Shown: in pieces, positions 1 through 6,105 of the stretch
How the letters are laid out: each line of letters opens with the position of its first letter
How positions within the stretch are numbered: position 1 is the first letter of the stretch
Source: Tannerella sp.
GTDB lineage: Bacteria; Bacteroidota; Bacteroidia; Bacteroidales; Tannerellaceae
Direction: 5' to 3'
Assembly (NCBI GenBank): GCA_031263835.1
Contig: JAISEZ010000013.1
Coordinates: forward strand, 1-7,358
DNA: 7,358 nt
The notes under the pieces: generated by a model
The model's database searches: none
What the model was told of the DNA's origin: nothing
What the model saw: only the letters and a program-made list of their open reading frames with translations
Made by a program: the position numbers and the translations under genes

Positions 1-36
1 AAAATCATGTCACGTGAAAGTATATCACTTTTTCCG

Positions 37-44
37 TATATTTG
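37..44 (+). promoter_or_regulatory. Putative Bacteroidota -7 promoter box for the FAH-family gene/porU unit
   Basis: TATATTTG fits the Bacteroidota -7 consensus TAnnTTTG exactly. Transcription would begin about 5-8 bases further on, giving a leader of only 10-15 bases that just holds the ribosome binding site. No convincing TTTG -33 box lies 19-21 bases upstream. The window edge leaves only 36 bases to look at, so the call rests on one 8-base match in a sensible place. Its position also argues that translation starts at 62 and not at the GTG at 14. Confidence 0.45.
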
Positions 45-49
45 CCGTC

Positions 50-57
50 AAAGGAAG
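50..57 (+). promoter_or_regulatory. Ribosome binding site deciding the start of the FAH-family gene
   Basis: AAAGGAAG is a good purine-rich Shine-Dalgarno sequence, with its AGGA core 6 bases before the ATG at 62. The alternative in-frame GTG at 14 has no such site and lies upstream of the likely promoter box, so the ATG at 62 is preferred. Confidence 0.6.
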
Positions 58-61
58 ACAA

Positions 62-673
62 ATGAAGATTATAGCAGTAGGGATGAATTATGCCGCTCAC
101 AATAAAGAGCTGCATCATACGTTAGAACAGAGGGAACCGGTGATTTTCATGAAAGGTGACGCGGTGCTGAAGGACGGGAAACCGTTTTTTATTCCCGATT
201 TCTCGTCCGAGGTGCACTACGAGACGGAACTTGTGGTTAAAATCAGCCGGTTGGGCAAGCATATTGCCGAACAGTTTGCACACCGCTATTACGGGGAGGT
301 GACGGTGGGAATCGACTTCACGGCGCGCGACCTCCAGACGCAACTGAGGAACCGGGGACTGCCCTGGGAAATCAGCAAGGCGTTTGACGGCGCGGCCGTC
401 GCGGGGAAGTTCCTGCCGCTTTCGACGGCGGGCGACATCCGCCGGCTGGCGTTTCGCCTGGACGTGAACGGGCAGACGGTACAGGCGGGTAACACGTGCG
501 ACATGATATTTTCCGTAGATGAAATCGTCGCTTACGCGAGCCGCTTTTTCACCCTGCGCATGGGCGACCTGATATACACCGGTACGCCTGCGGGCGTCGG
601 AGCGGTACGTATCGGCGACCGGCTGCAGGGATATCTCGGCGATAGCAGGCTACTCGATTTTTATGTGCGTTAA
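62..673 (+). CDS. Fumarylacetoacetate hydrolase (FAH) family protein, short FAHD1-like type
   Basis: This 203-residue protein has the size of the single-domain FAH family, which includes acylpyruvate hydrolases, oxaloacetate decarboxylases and related Mg2+/Mn2+ enzymes acting on 2-oxo or 2-hydroxy-dienoate acids in the cytoplasm. Visible family features in order: NYAAHNKE near the N-terminus (His13/Glu16, matching the H..E pair thought to be catalytic in FAHD1), HYETEL with the ExE metal ligands Glu54 and Glu56, GIDFTARDLQ with the third ligand Asp85, Lys106 in the SKAFD segment, and the late TGTPAGVG loop (173-180). All expected metal and catalytic positions are present, so it should be active, but the exact substrate cannot be read from sequence. 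There is no signal peptide. Its stop lies 37 bases before the chosen start of porU with no promoter seen between, so the two are probably one operon. I recall the same FAH-porU order in P. gingivalis. An ATG in another frame (663) overlaps its last codons. Confidence 0.9.
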   Translation: MKIIAVGMNYAAHNKELHHTLEQREPVIFMKGDAVLKDGKPFFIPDFSSEVHYETELVVKISRLGKHIAEQFAHRYYGEVTVGIDFTARDLQTQLRNRGLPWEISKAFDGAAVAGKFLPLSTAGDIRRLAFRLDVNGQTVQAGNTCDMIFSVDEIVAYASRFFTLRMGDLIYTGTPAGVGAVRIGDRLQGYLGDSRLLDFYVR

Positions 674-696
674 AACGATGGATGGAACAAAAATGC

Positions 697-709
697 AGAA
701 AGAAGGTGG
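697..709 (+). promoter_or_regulatory. Ribosome binding site of porU
   Basis: The purine run AGAAAGAAGGTGG closely resembles the complement of a Bacteroidota 16S 3' end. It precedes three tandem ATGs at 711, 714 and 717, at 4, 7 and 10 bases after AAGG. This favours one of these three over the earlier in-frame ATGs at 663, 678 and 693. It cannot tell the three apart; 714 or 717 has more usual spacing than 711. Confidence 0.5.
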
Positions 710-710
710 T

Positions 711-3700
711 ATGATGATGATACGGATAGGATTGGCGTTGCTGGTCGGTCTGTTTTCGGCGGGCGCAATCCGGGCGGACGGCAGTCTCTATGCCGACCGG
801 TCTGTGCTTTCGGAAGGGAAGTGGGTCAAAATCCGCGTGGACAGAACCGCTATCTACAAACTCACTTACGCCGACCTGCGAAAGATGGGTTTCACCGACC
901 CGGCGAAAGTGTCCGTACACGGCTACGGCGGCTGGATGCTGGAGGAGGATTTCTCCAGACCTTATATCGACGACCTGCCGGCCATCCCCGTCTATCGTGC
1001 CGCCGATTATCTCCTGTTCTACGGGAAAGGCCCCGTCCGGTGGACGTATGGCGCCGACCCCAACGCCCCCCGGAACGACAGTCAGTTCGTCCATGACAAT
1101 AATCCCTACTCCATGTACGGTTACTATTTCGTGACGGACGCCACGCCCGTGAACGACATGGCGACAACGCCGGCAGCCGCTGCCGGCGCCGCGCTGCAAA
1201 TCACGACGTTTGACGATTACAGAGTACATGAAAGGGAGGAAATGTCCGTCAACAACTCCGGACGGGAACTGTTCGGCGAAAGCTTCGAGAGCGTCCTGAA
1301 GCAGGATTTCACCTTCCAGACGCCCGGCATTACGGAAGAGGACGGACTGGTGACCGTCCGCTTCATATCGAGAGGCAACGGCCTGGGTTCGTCCGGCACC
1401 GTATCGCTGAGCGTGGACGACCGCCTGCTGTTCGACGACGGAATCATCCGGCAGGAAAGCTTCAATTCCGAAGTATATCTATATACGAAGGGCGTTGCGC
1501 TGTTTCGCGCCACCCCGTGGACGGGCGAAAAAAGGGAAACGGCGAAAGTGACGCTCAGCTACAGCGTGGCCGGCCATACCAACGTGCGCCTGGATTACCT
1601 CCGGCTGCAGATGAAACGGCAGCTGCAGTCCTACGGCGAGGCCTGCACGTTTTTCCGGAGCCTTGCCGCCCGCGGCAGTGCGGCGCGGTTCACAGTCCGG
1701 AACGCGACGGCGGACATGGCGGTGTTCGACGTGACGGACGACCTCCGTGCGGCGCAGATGGAAACGGCACTGAACGGCAGCGAACTCTCCTTTGCGATAC
1801 CGGCAGATGCCTCCCTGCGCGAGTTTGCGCTGGTGGACCTGTCCGCCGCCTTCCCCGTGCCCGAAACGGTGCGCGAAGTCGCCGCCCAGAACCTTCACGC
1901 CCTGCCGCAGATGGATATGGCGATTGTGGCCTCGCCGGCCTTCGCCGCCGAAGCCGAACGGCTGGCCGAATATCACCGGACGCATACCCGCATCAGCGTC
2001 GCGGTGGTGACGCCGGAGCAGGTGTACAACGAATTTTCGAGCGGTACGCCCGACGCTACCGCCATCCGCCGGATGATGAAGATGTTTTATGACCGGAGCG
2101 CGTCCGGGGCCGACGCGCCGCGCTTCCTGCTGCTTTTCGGCGACGGCAGCTACGACAACCGCCAGCTGACCGCCCAGTGGAAAACGGTCAACATGGAGAA
2201 TTTCATCCCGACGTATCAGACCCGCAATTCCCTGAACGCCGGTTCGCTGGTGGTCGAGGACTATTACGCCTTCCTGGCCGACAACGAGGGGACGGCGCTC
2301 CAGAGCAGTCAGATTCTTCTGGGCGTCGGTCGCTTTCCGGTACGCACGCCGGAAGAGGCCAAAGCCGCGGTGGACAAGGTCATCGCCTACATGGAGAACA
2401 GGGACGCCGGCAGCTGGAAAAACAACCTCTGCTTCGTGGCCGACGACGGGAGCAATTCGGACGGGTATGACGTCATACACATGTCGCAGTCGTATCAGTT
2501 GACGCAAAGTCTGGAAGCGTCCCATCCCGAGTTTCTGTCGAACAAGATATTCTTCGACGCCTACCGGAAATCGAATACGGGCGGGATGGCCGGCTATCCC
2601 GACGTGGAGGCCGCAATCGCGAAGCAGCTGAAGGAAGGCGCCCTGCTGATTAACTACACCGGCCACGGCAACGACAATTCGTGGAGCGACGAACACGTCA
2701 TCACGGACAGGTTCATCCGGCAGGCCACCTATCCGCACCTGCCGCTGTGGATTACGGCCACGTGCGACTTTGGCCCCTTTGACGCATTCGCCACTTCGGC
2801 CGGCGAAAACGTATTCCTCAACCCCAGGAGCGGCGGAATCGCCCTTTTCACCACCACGCGGGTGGCCTATACCACCTCCAACTTCGACATCAACCGGGAA
2901 CTGAACAGGCATCTGTTCGACCGCGTGGACGGTCGCCGGATGACGCTGGGCGAAGTGGCGCGGGAAACCAAGCAAAACTACAAAAACATCGACCGGGCAC
3001 GCTTCATACTGATTGGCGACCCGGCGCTGACGCTGACTTATCCGGACGGTCACATCCGGCTGACGGAAATCAACGGACAGCCGCTTTCGGACGATACGGT
3101 CACATTCAAGGCGATGGAGCGAATCACTGTTAAGGGTGAAGTGTATGACGCGGACGACCGGAAAGCAACGGCCTTCAACGGCCCGCTGGCCGTCACCCTG
3201 ATGGACAGCGAACAGACAGTCACCACGCTGGACAACAACCGGACGGGTACGCCGTTTGAATACACCGACTATCCGAACACGCTGCAGAAGGTCAACGACC
3301 TTGTCCGCGACGGCGAGTTTTCCTTTTCCTTTATCGTCCCCAAGGACATTTCCTATTCCAACCGTTCGGGGAAAATGACCCTGTACGCGCTGGACGAAAC
3401 GGCGAATACGGAAGCGCAGGGCGTCTTCAAGCGATACCTGGTCGGCGGGACGGCCGTCAACACGGAAGGTGACACGGAAGGCCCCGAAATCCGTGCAATG
3501 TACCTTAACGACAGCACATTCACGGACGGCGGCCGGGTGAATCACACGCCCTTCTTCGTAGCCGTGCTCTGGGACCAGAGCGGGGTGAACATCGGCGGAA
3601 GCAGCGTCGGACACGACGTGACGCTGACCGTCGACAACAACCCGTCGATGAGTTACAACCTGAACGCCTACGTGGAAGCGCTTGCCGGTGGCGGGGGAGA

Positions 3701-4139
3701 AAACATCGTCCGCTTCCCGATGCCGGCGATGACTCCCGGACGGCACACGGCGGAATTTAAAGTCTGGGACGTGCTGAACCACTCGACCACGCGGACATTC
3801 ACCTTCGAGGCCGTGAACGACCTAAAGCCCTTTATCACCGAGTTGACGGCCGGCCCCGTACCTGCCCGCGAGAGCGTCACCTTCATGCTCTACCACAACC
3901 GGCCGGAGTCGCAGATGAGTGTCACCATTCAGGTGTACGACATGGCCGGGCGTCTCCAGTGGCAACACGAAGAGAACGGTTCCTCCGACCTGTTCGCGGC
4001 CTATTCCGTGACATGGAACCTGACCAGCGGCAGCGGTGCGCGATTGCGTCCGGGCATCTACCTCTATCGGGCCTCCATCCGCACCGGCACGTCTGCCAAA
4101 GCAACCAAAACGCAACGGCTGATTATTTCGGGACGGTAA
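711..4139 (+). CDS. porU: Type IX secretion system sortase PorU (C25 gingipain-family peptidase)
   Basis: PorU is the outer-membrane-associated sortase of the T9SS. It cuts off the C-terminal signal of secreted cargo and transfers the cargo to anionic lipopolysaccharide, working with PorV. From ATG 711 it has 1142 residues; from the ATG at 663 it would have 1158, the length I recall for P. gingivalis PorU. A signal peptide is clear: MMMIR, a hydrophobic stretch (about 6-20), then IRA with likely cleavage after Ala22. A PorU-type N-terminal domain follows. The C25 domain spans about 401-778, with FGDGSYD near 476-482, catalytic His652 in YTGHGND and catalytic Cys685 in TATCDFG. Their 33-residue spacing agrees with a P. 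gingivalis nucleophile remembered as Cys690. Residues about 1041-1142 form a T9SS C-terminal domain, with VYDMAGR (1075-1081), GIYLYR (1115-1120) and a final TQRLII. In PorU this domain is retained, not removed. No frameshift is seen. porV is not next door. Confidence 0.95.
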   Translation: MMMIRIGLALLVGLFSAGAIRADGSLYADRSVLSEGKWVKIRVDRTAIYKLTYADLRKMGFTDPAKVSVHGYGGWMLEEDFSRPYIDDLPAIPVYRAADYLLFYGKGPVRWTYGADPNAPRNDSQFVHDNNPYSMYGYYFVTDATPVNDMATTPAAAAGAALQITTFDDYRVHEREEMSVNNSGRELFGESFESVLKQDFTFQTPGITEEDGLVTVRFISRGNGLGSSGTVSLSVDDRLLFDDGIIRQESFNSEVYLYTKGVALFRATPWTGEKRETAKVTLSYSVAGHTNVRLDYLRLQMKRQLQSYGEACTFFRSLAARGSAARFTVRNATADMAVFDVTDDLRAAQMETALNGSELSFAIPADASLREFALVDLSAAFPVPETVREVAAQNLHALPQMDMAIVASPAFAAEAERLAEYHRTHTRISVAVVTPEQVYNEFSSGTPDATAIRRMMKMFYDRSASGADAPRFLLLFGDGSYDNRQLTAQWKTVNMENFIPTYQTRNSLNAGSLVVEDYYAFLADNEGTALQSSQILLGVGRFPVRTPEEAKAAVDKVIAYMENRDAGSWKNNLCFVADDGSNSDGYDVIHMSQSYQLTQSLEASHPEFLSNKIFFDAYRKSNTGGMAGYPDVEAAIAKQLKEGALLINYTGHGNDNSWSDEHVITDRFIRQATYPHLPLWITATCDFGPFDAFATSAGENVFLNPRSGGIALFTTTRVAYTTSNFDINRELNRHLFDRVDGRRMTLGEVARETKQNYKNIDRARFILIGDPALTLTYPDGHIRLTEINGQPLSDDTVTFKAMERITVKGEVYDADDRKATAFNGPLAVTLMDSEQTVTTLDNNRTGTPFEYTDYPNTLQKVNDLVRDGEFSFSFIVPKDISYSNRSGKMTLYALDETANTEAQGVFKRYLVGGTAVNTEGDTEGPEIRAMYLNDSTFTDGGRVNHTPFFVAVLWDQSGVNIGGSSVGHDVTLTVDNNPSMSYNLNAYVEALAGGGGENIVRFPMPAMTPGRHTAEFKVWDVLNHSTTRTFTFEAVNDLKPFITELTAGPVPARESVTFMLYHNRPESQMSVTIQVYDMAGRLQWQHEENGSSDLFAAYSVTWNLTSGSGARLRPGIYLYRASIRTGTSAKATKTQRLIISGR

Positions 4140-4142
4140 ATG

Positions 4143-4173
4143 AATGATGCGAATCAGTAGCCAGCATCATTTT
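4143..4173 (+). terminator. Probable intrinsic terminator after porU
   Basis: AATGATGC (4143-4150) and GCATCATT (4164-4171) form a perfect 8-bp stem with a 13-base loop, followed by a short T run ending at 4173. It starts 4 bases after the porU stop, the expected place. The stem is AT-rich and the T run short, so it may be leaky. Read on the other strand the run is weaker, so it is a less likely stop for nth. The rest of the convergent gap to 4284 has a small CGCC/GGCG hairpin (4190-4203) but no strong terminator for nth. Confidence 0.6.
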
Positions 4174-4284
4174 ATACACAAAACTTAATCGCCGGAGCTG
4201 GCGCGACGGCCCTGCTGTCTATGCCTGATTTTCTGCAAATGAACAACGAACTGCTGATATATGACAGATAGTGGTGAGTGGTTT

Positions 4285-4938
4285 TTATCTTTCTTTTTCC
4301 GCCGTCCTGTCGGCATAATATCTGCACCAGGGTTGCAGTCCGCACGTTTCGCATTTCGGGTTGCGCGCCAGACAGACGTATCGCCCGTGGAGGATGAGCC
4401 AGTGATGCGCCTTGCCGGTGATGGCCTCGGGAACGTATTTGACCAGTTCCCTTTCGGTGGCCAGCGGCGTTTTGCTGTCTGTGGTCAGGCCGATGCGGGC
4501 GGATACGCGAAATACATGCGTGTCCACGGCCATCGCCGGTTTCCCGTACACCACCGACGCAATCACATTCGCCGTTTTGCGTCCCACGCCCGGCAGTTTT
4601 TGCAGTTCATCGACGTCCGACGGTACCCTGCCGCCAAATTCGGACAGCAGCGTCTGCGCCATGCCCACCAGATGCCGGGCCTTGCTGTTGGGATACGAAA
4701 CGCTCCGGATGTATTCGTACACGGCTTCCGGCGTGGCTGCCGCCAGCGCTCCGGGCACGGGGTAGGCTTCGAACAGCGCCGGCGTAATCATGTTGACCCG
4801 TTTGTCCGTACACTGCGCCGACAGGATGACGGCAATCAGCAGCTGAAACGGATCCGTATATCGCAACTCGGTCTCTGCCACCGGCATGTTCCGGTCGAAC
4901 CAGTCAATTACGCCCTTATATCTGTCTTCTTTTCGCAA
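4285..4938 (-). CDS. nth: Endonuclease III (DNA glycosylase/AP lyase)
   Basis: Nth starts base-excision repair of oxidised pyrimidines in the cytoplasm, removing the base and cutting the strand by beta-elimination. The 217-residue product has the usual family length. The helix-hairpin-helix LPGVGRKTA (115-123) holds catalytic Lys121, AVDTHVFRV holds catalytic Asp139, and the C-terminal 4Fe-4S loop has Cys189, Cys196, Cys199 and Cys205 in the C-x6-C-x2-C-x5-C spacing. These sit one or two residues from the E. coli positions (Lys120, Asp138, Cys187-203). The start codon is TTG: no ATG or GTG lies in frame between it and a stop at 5017-5019, and the next in-frame ATG (Met18) would remove the first conserved helix. 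No Shine-Dalgarno sequence precedes it; an A-rich repeat does. It follows pheS after a 55-base spacer without a visible promoter, so co-transcription is likely. Confidence 0.95.
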   Translation of the reverse strand: MRKEDRYKGVIDWFDRNMPVAETELRYTDPFQLLIAVILSAQCTDKRVNMITPALFEAYPVPGALAAATPEAVYEYIRSVSYPNSKARHLVGMAQTLLSEFGGRVPSDVDELQKLPGVGRKTANVIASVVYGKPAMAVDTHVFRVSARIGLTTDSKTPLATERELVKYVPEAITGKAHHWLILHGRYVCLARNPKCETCGLQPWCRYYADRTAEKER

Positions 4939-4949
4939 AGCCGTTGTCC

Positions 4950-4993
4950 GAATTTGAATTTTTGAATCTTTAAATTTTTGAATCTTTAAATCT
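4950..4993. repeat. Degenerate 8-bp tandem repeat between pheS and nth
   Basis: On the + strand the spacer reads as successive 8-mers: GAATTTTT, GAATCTTT, AAATTTTT, GAATCTTT, AAATCTT, preceded by a partial GAATTT. The consensus is RAATYTTT. It can also be seen as two exact copies of a 16-base unit (4957-4972 and 4973-4988). It is almost pure A/T in otherwise GC-rich DNA and runs from the pheS stop codon to 11 bases before the nth start. In the mRNA (reverse strand) it gives AAARATTY repeats, an unstructured A-rich leader just upstream of nth. Confidence 0.75.
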
Positions 4994-6013
4994 TCAATAC
5001 GCTGCTTCGAACTGTTTCAGGAAGCGGACGTCATTTTCCGAAAACATCCGCAGGTCTTTCACCTGATATTTCAGGTTCGCAATCCGTTCGATGCCCATTC
5101 CCAGCGCGTAACCGGAATAGAGCCGGCTGTCGATGCCGCAGTTGTCGAGCACGTTCGGGTCAACCATCCCGCAGCCCAGAATTTCGACCCATCCCGTGTG
5201 CTTGCAGAACGGACAGCCCTTGCCGCCGCACAGGATGCAGGAAATGTCCATCTCGGCCGACGGTTCGGTAAACGGGAAATAGGAAGGCCGCAGGCGAATC
5301 TCCGTATGCACGCCGAACATTTCCCGGGCAAAAAACAGCAGCGCCTGCTTCAGGTCGGCAAACGAGACCTCCCTGTCCACGTAGAGGGCTTCCACCTGAT
5401 GAAAGCAGCAGTGCGCGCGATAGGAAATGGCTTCGTTGCGGTAAACGCGCCCCGGACAGATGATGCGGACGGGCGGCTGCCGGCGTTCCATCACGCGCGT
5501 CTGCACGGACGAAGTATGGGTGCGCAGCACCACGTCGGGACGGTGCCGGATAAAGAACGTATCCTGCATGTCGCGCGCCGGATGGTCTTCCGCAAAATTA
5601 AGCGCCGAAAAGACGTGCCAGTCGTCTTCAATCTCCGGCCCTTCGGCGATGCTGAACCCCAGACGTCCGAAAATGTCGCAGATTTCCTTCCGGACAATCG
5701 ACAGCGGATGCCGCGTGCCCGCAGGCGCCGGCCAGGCGGTGCGCGTCAGGTCGAACGTCCGGTTGCCCGTCTGCGCCTGTTCAAAACGCGCCTTCAATTC
5801 GTTCATTTTGTGCTGCGCCTTCTCCTTCAGCTCGTTCAGGCATTTGCCGACTTCCCGTTTCTGTTCGGCGGCGACGTCCCGAAATTCATTCATCAGCAAA
5901 GAGATTTCGCCCCGCTTGCTTAGATACTTGATTCTTAATGTCTCCAGTTCTTCCGCACTGGCGGCTTCCAGGTTTTCCACCTCCCGAAGCAGTGTCTTGA
6001 TTTTTTCAATCAT
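4994..6013 (-). CDS. pheS: Phenylalanine--tRNA ligase alpha subunit
   Basis: PheS is the catalytic subunit of the cytoplasmic alpha2-beta2 class II synthetase that charges tRNA-Phe; no pheT is visible here. The 339-residue protein is full length. Residues about 1-85 form the basic, Leu/Glu/Lys-rich N-terminal coiled coil that contacts tRNA. Motif 1 begins at HPLSIVRKE (102-110), THTSSVQ follows at 166-171, motif 2 is GRVYRNE through FHQVEAL (188-210), and motif 3 is GYALGMGIERI (301-311) with Arg310. The WVEILGCGMVDPNVL stretch (275-289) lines the Phe pocket. A cysteine knuckle C-x2-C-x4-C-x2-C (Cys259, 262, 267, 270) looks able to bind a metal; enterobacterial PheS lacks it. Ala209 stands where E. 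coli has Gly in FHQxEGL. The ATG start has no Shine-Dalgarno sequence, only an A-rich leader, which is common in this phylum. nth lies downstream in the same direction. Confidence 0.96.
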   Translation of the reverse strand: MIEKIKTLLREVENLEAASAEELETLRIKYLSKRGEISLLMNEFRDVAAEQKREVGKCLNELKEKAQHKMNELKARFEQAQTGNRTFDLTRTAWPAPAGTRHPLSIVRKEICDIFGRLGFSIAEGPEIEDDWHVFSALNFAEDHPARDMQDTFFIRHRPDVVLRTHTSSVQTRVMERRQPPVRIICPGRVYRNEAISYRAHCCFHQVEALYVDREVSFADLKQALLFFAREMFGVHTEIRLRPSYFPFTEPSAEMDISCILCGGKGCPFCKHTGWVEILGCGMVDPNVLDNCGIDSRLYSGYALGMGIERIANLKYQVKDLRMFSENDVRFLKQFEAAY

Positions 6014-6042
6014 CTTTGATATACCGTTTTATTTATGCCGGG

Positions 6043-6050
6043 CAAATGTA
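6043..6050 (-). promoter_or_regulatory. Putative -7 promoter box for pheS-nth
   Basis: Read on the reverse strand this is TACATTTG, an exact match to TAnnTTTG. Transcription would start near 6035-6038, giving a 22-25 base leader before the pheS ATG. A TTTG -33 box at the right spacing is not evident. The leader is too short for a T-box or Phe attenuator, so no tRNA-responsive control is seen here. Confidence 0.45.
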
Positions 6051-6070
6051 CAAAAAATTCGGAAACGCAT

Positions 6071-6078
6071 TATCTTTG
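6071..6078 (+). promoter_or_regulatory. Putative -7 promoter box for the CNNM/CorC gene
   Basis: TATCTTTG matches TAnnTTTG exactly and sits 27 bases before the ATG at 6106, predicting a start near 6083-6086 and a leader of about 20 bases. The -33 region is poor. It faces away from the box at 6043-6050 on the other strand, and the two promoters would share DNA. Confidence 0.5.
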
Positions 6079-6105
6079 TCCCGGAAAAATAAGTATGGCT
6101 CCCAA

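Noticed and set aside
17..35. Small inverted repeat AAAGT/ACTTT followed by a T run at the left edge, possible terminator of an upstream gene
   Set aside because: The stem is only 5 bp and AT-only except one pair. The upstream gene and its strand are outside the window, so it cannot be supported.
14..61. N-terminal extension of the FAH-family protein from a GTG at 14
   Set aside because: It would start upstream of the likely promoter box, lacks a ribosome site, and precedes the point (MKIIAVGMNY) where the family fold normally begins.
549..1229. 226-codon reverse frame opposite the FAH/porU junction
   Set aside because: It crosses two real genes on the other strand and shows no family signature or plausible start context.
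1479..3782. A 767-codon open frame on the reverse strand, antisense to most of porU
   Set aside because: It lies wholly inside a confidently identified gene. Its translation is rich in Arg, His and Val without recognisable domains. Long antisense frames are expected opposite GC-rich genes with biased third positions.
4190..4203. CGCC-GGAGCT-GGCG hairpin in the convergent gap, considered as a terminator or site
   Set aside because: It is a 4-bp stem with no T run in either direction, so too weak to call.
4261..4965. 234-codon forward frame opposite nth
   Set aside because: The reverse strand encodes a complete Nth with all catalytic and iron-sulfur residues. The forward frame has no domain features and is a shadow.
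5198..5923. 241-codon forward frame opposite pheS
   Set aside because: PheS on the reverse strand is complete with all class II motifs. The forward translation is Arg/His-rich and featureless.
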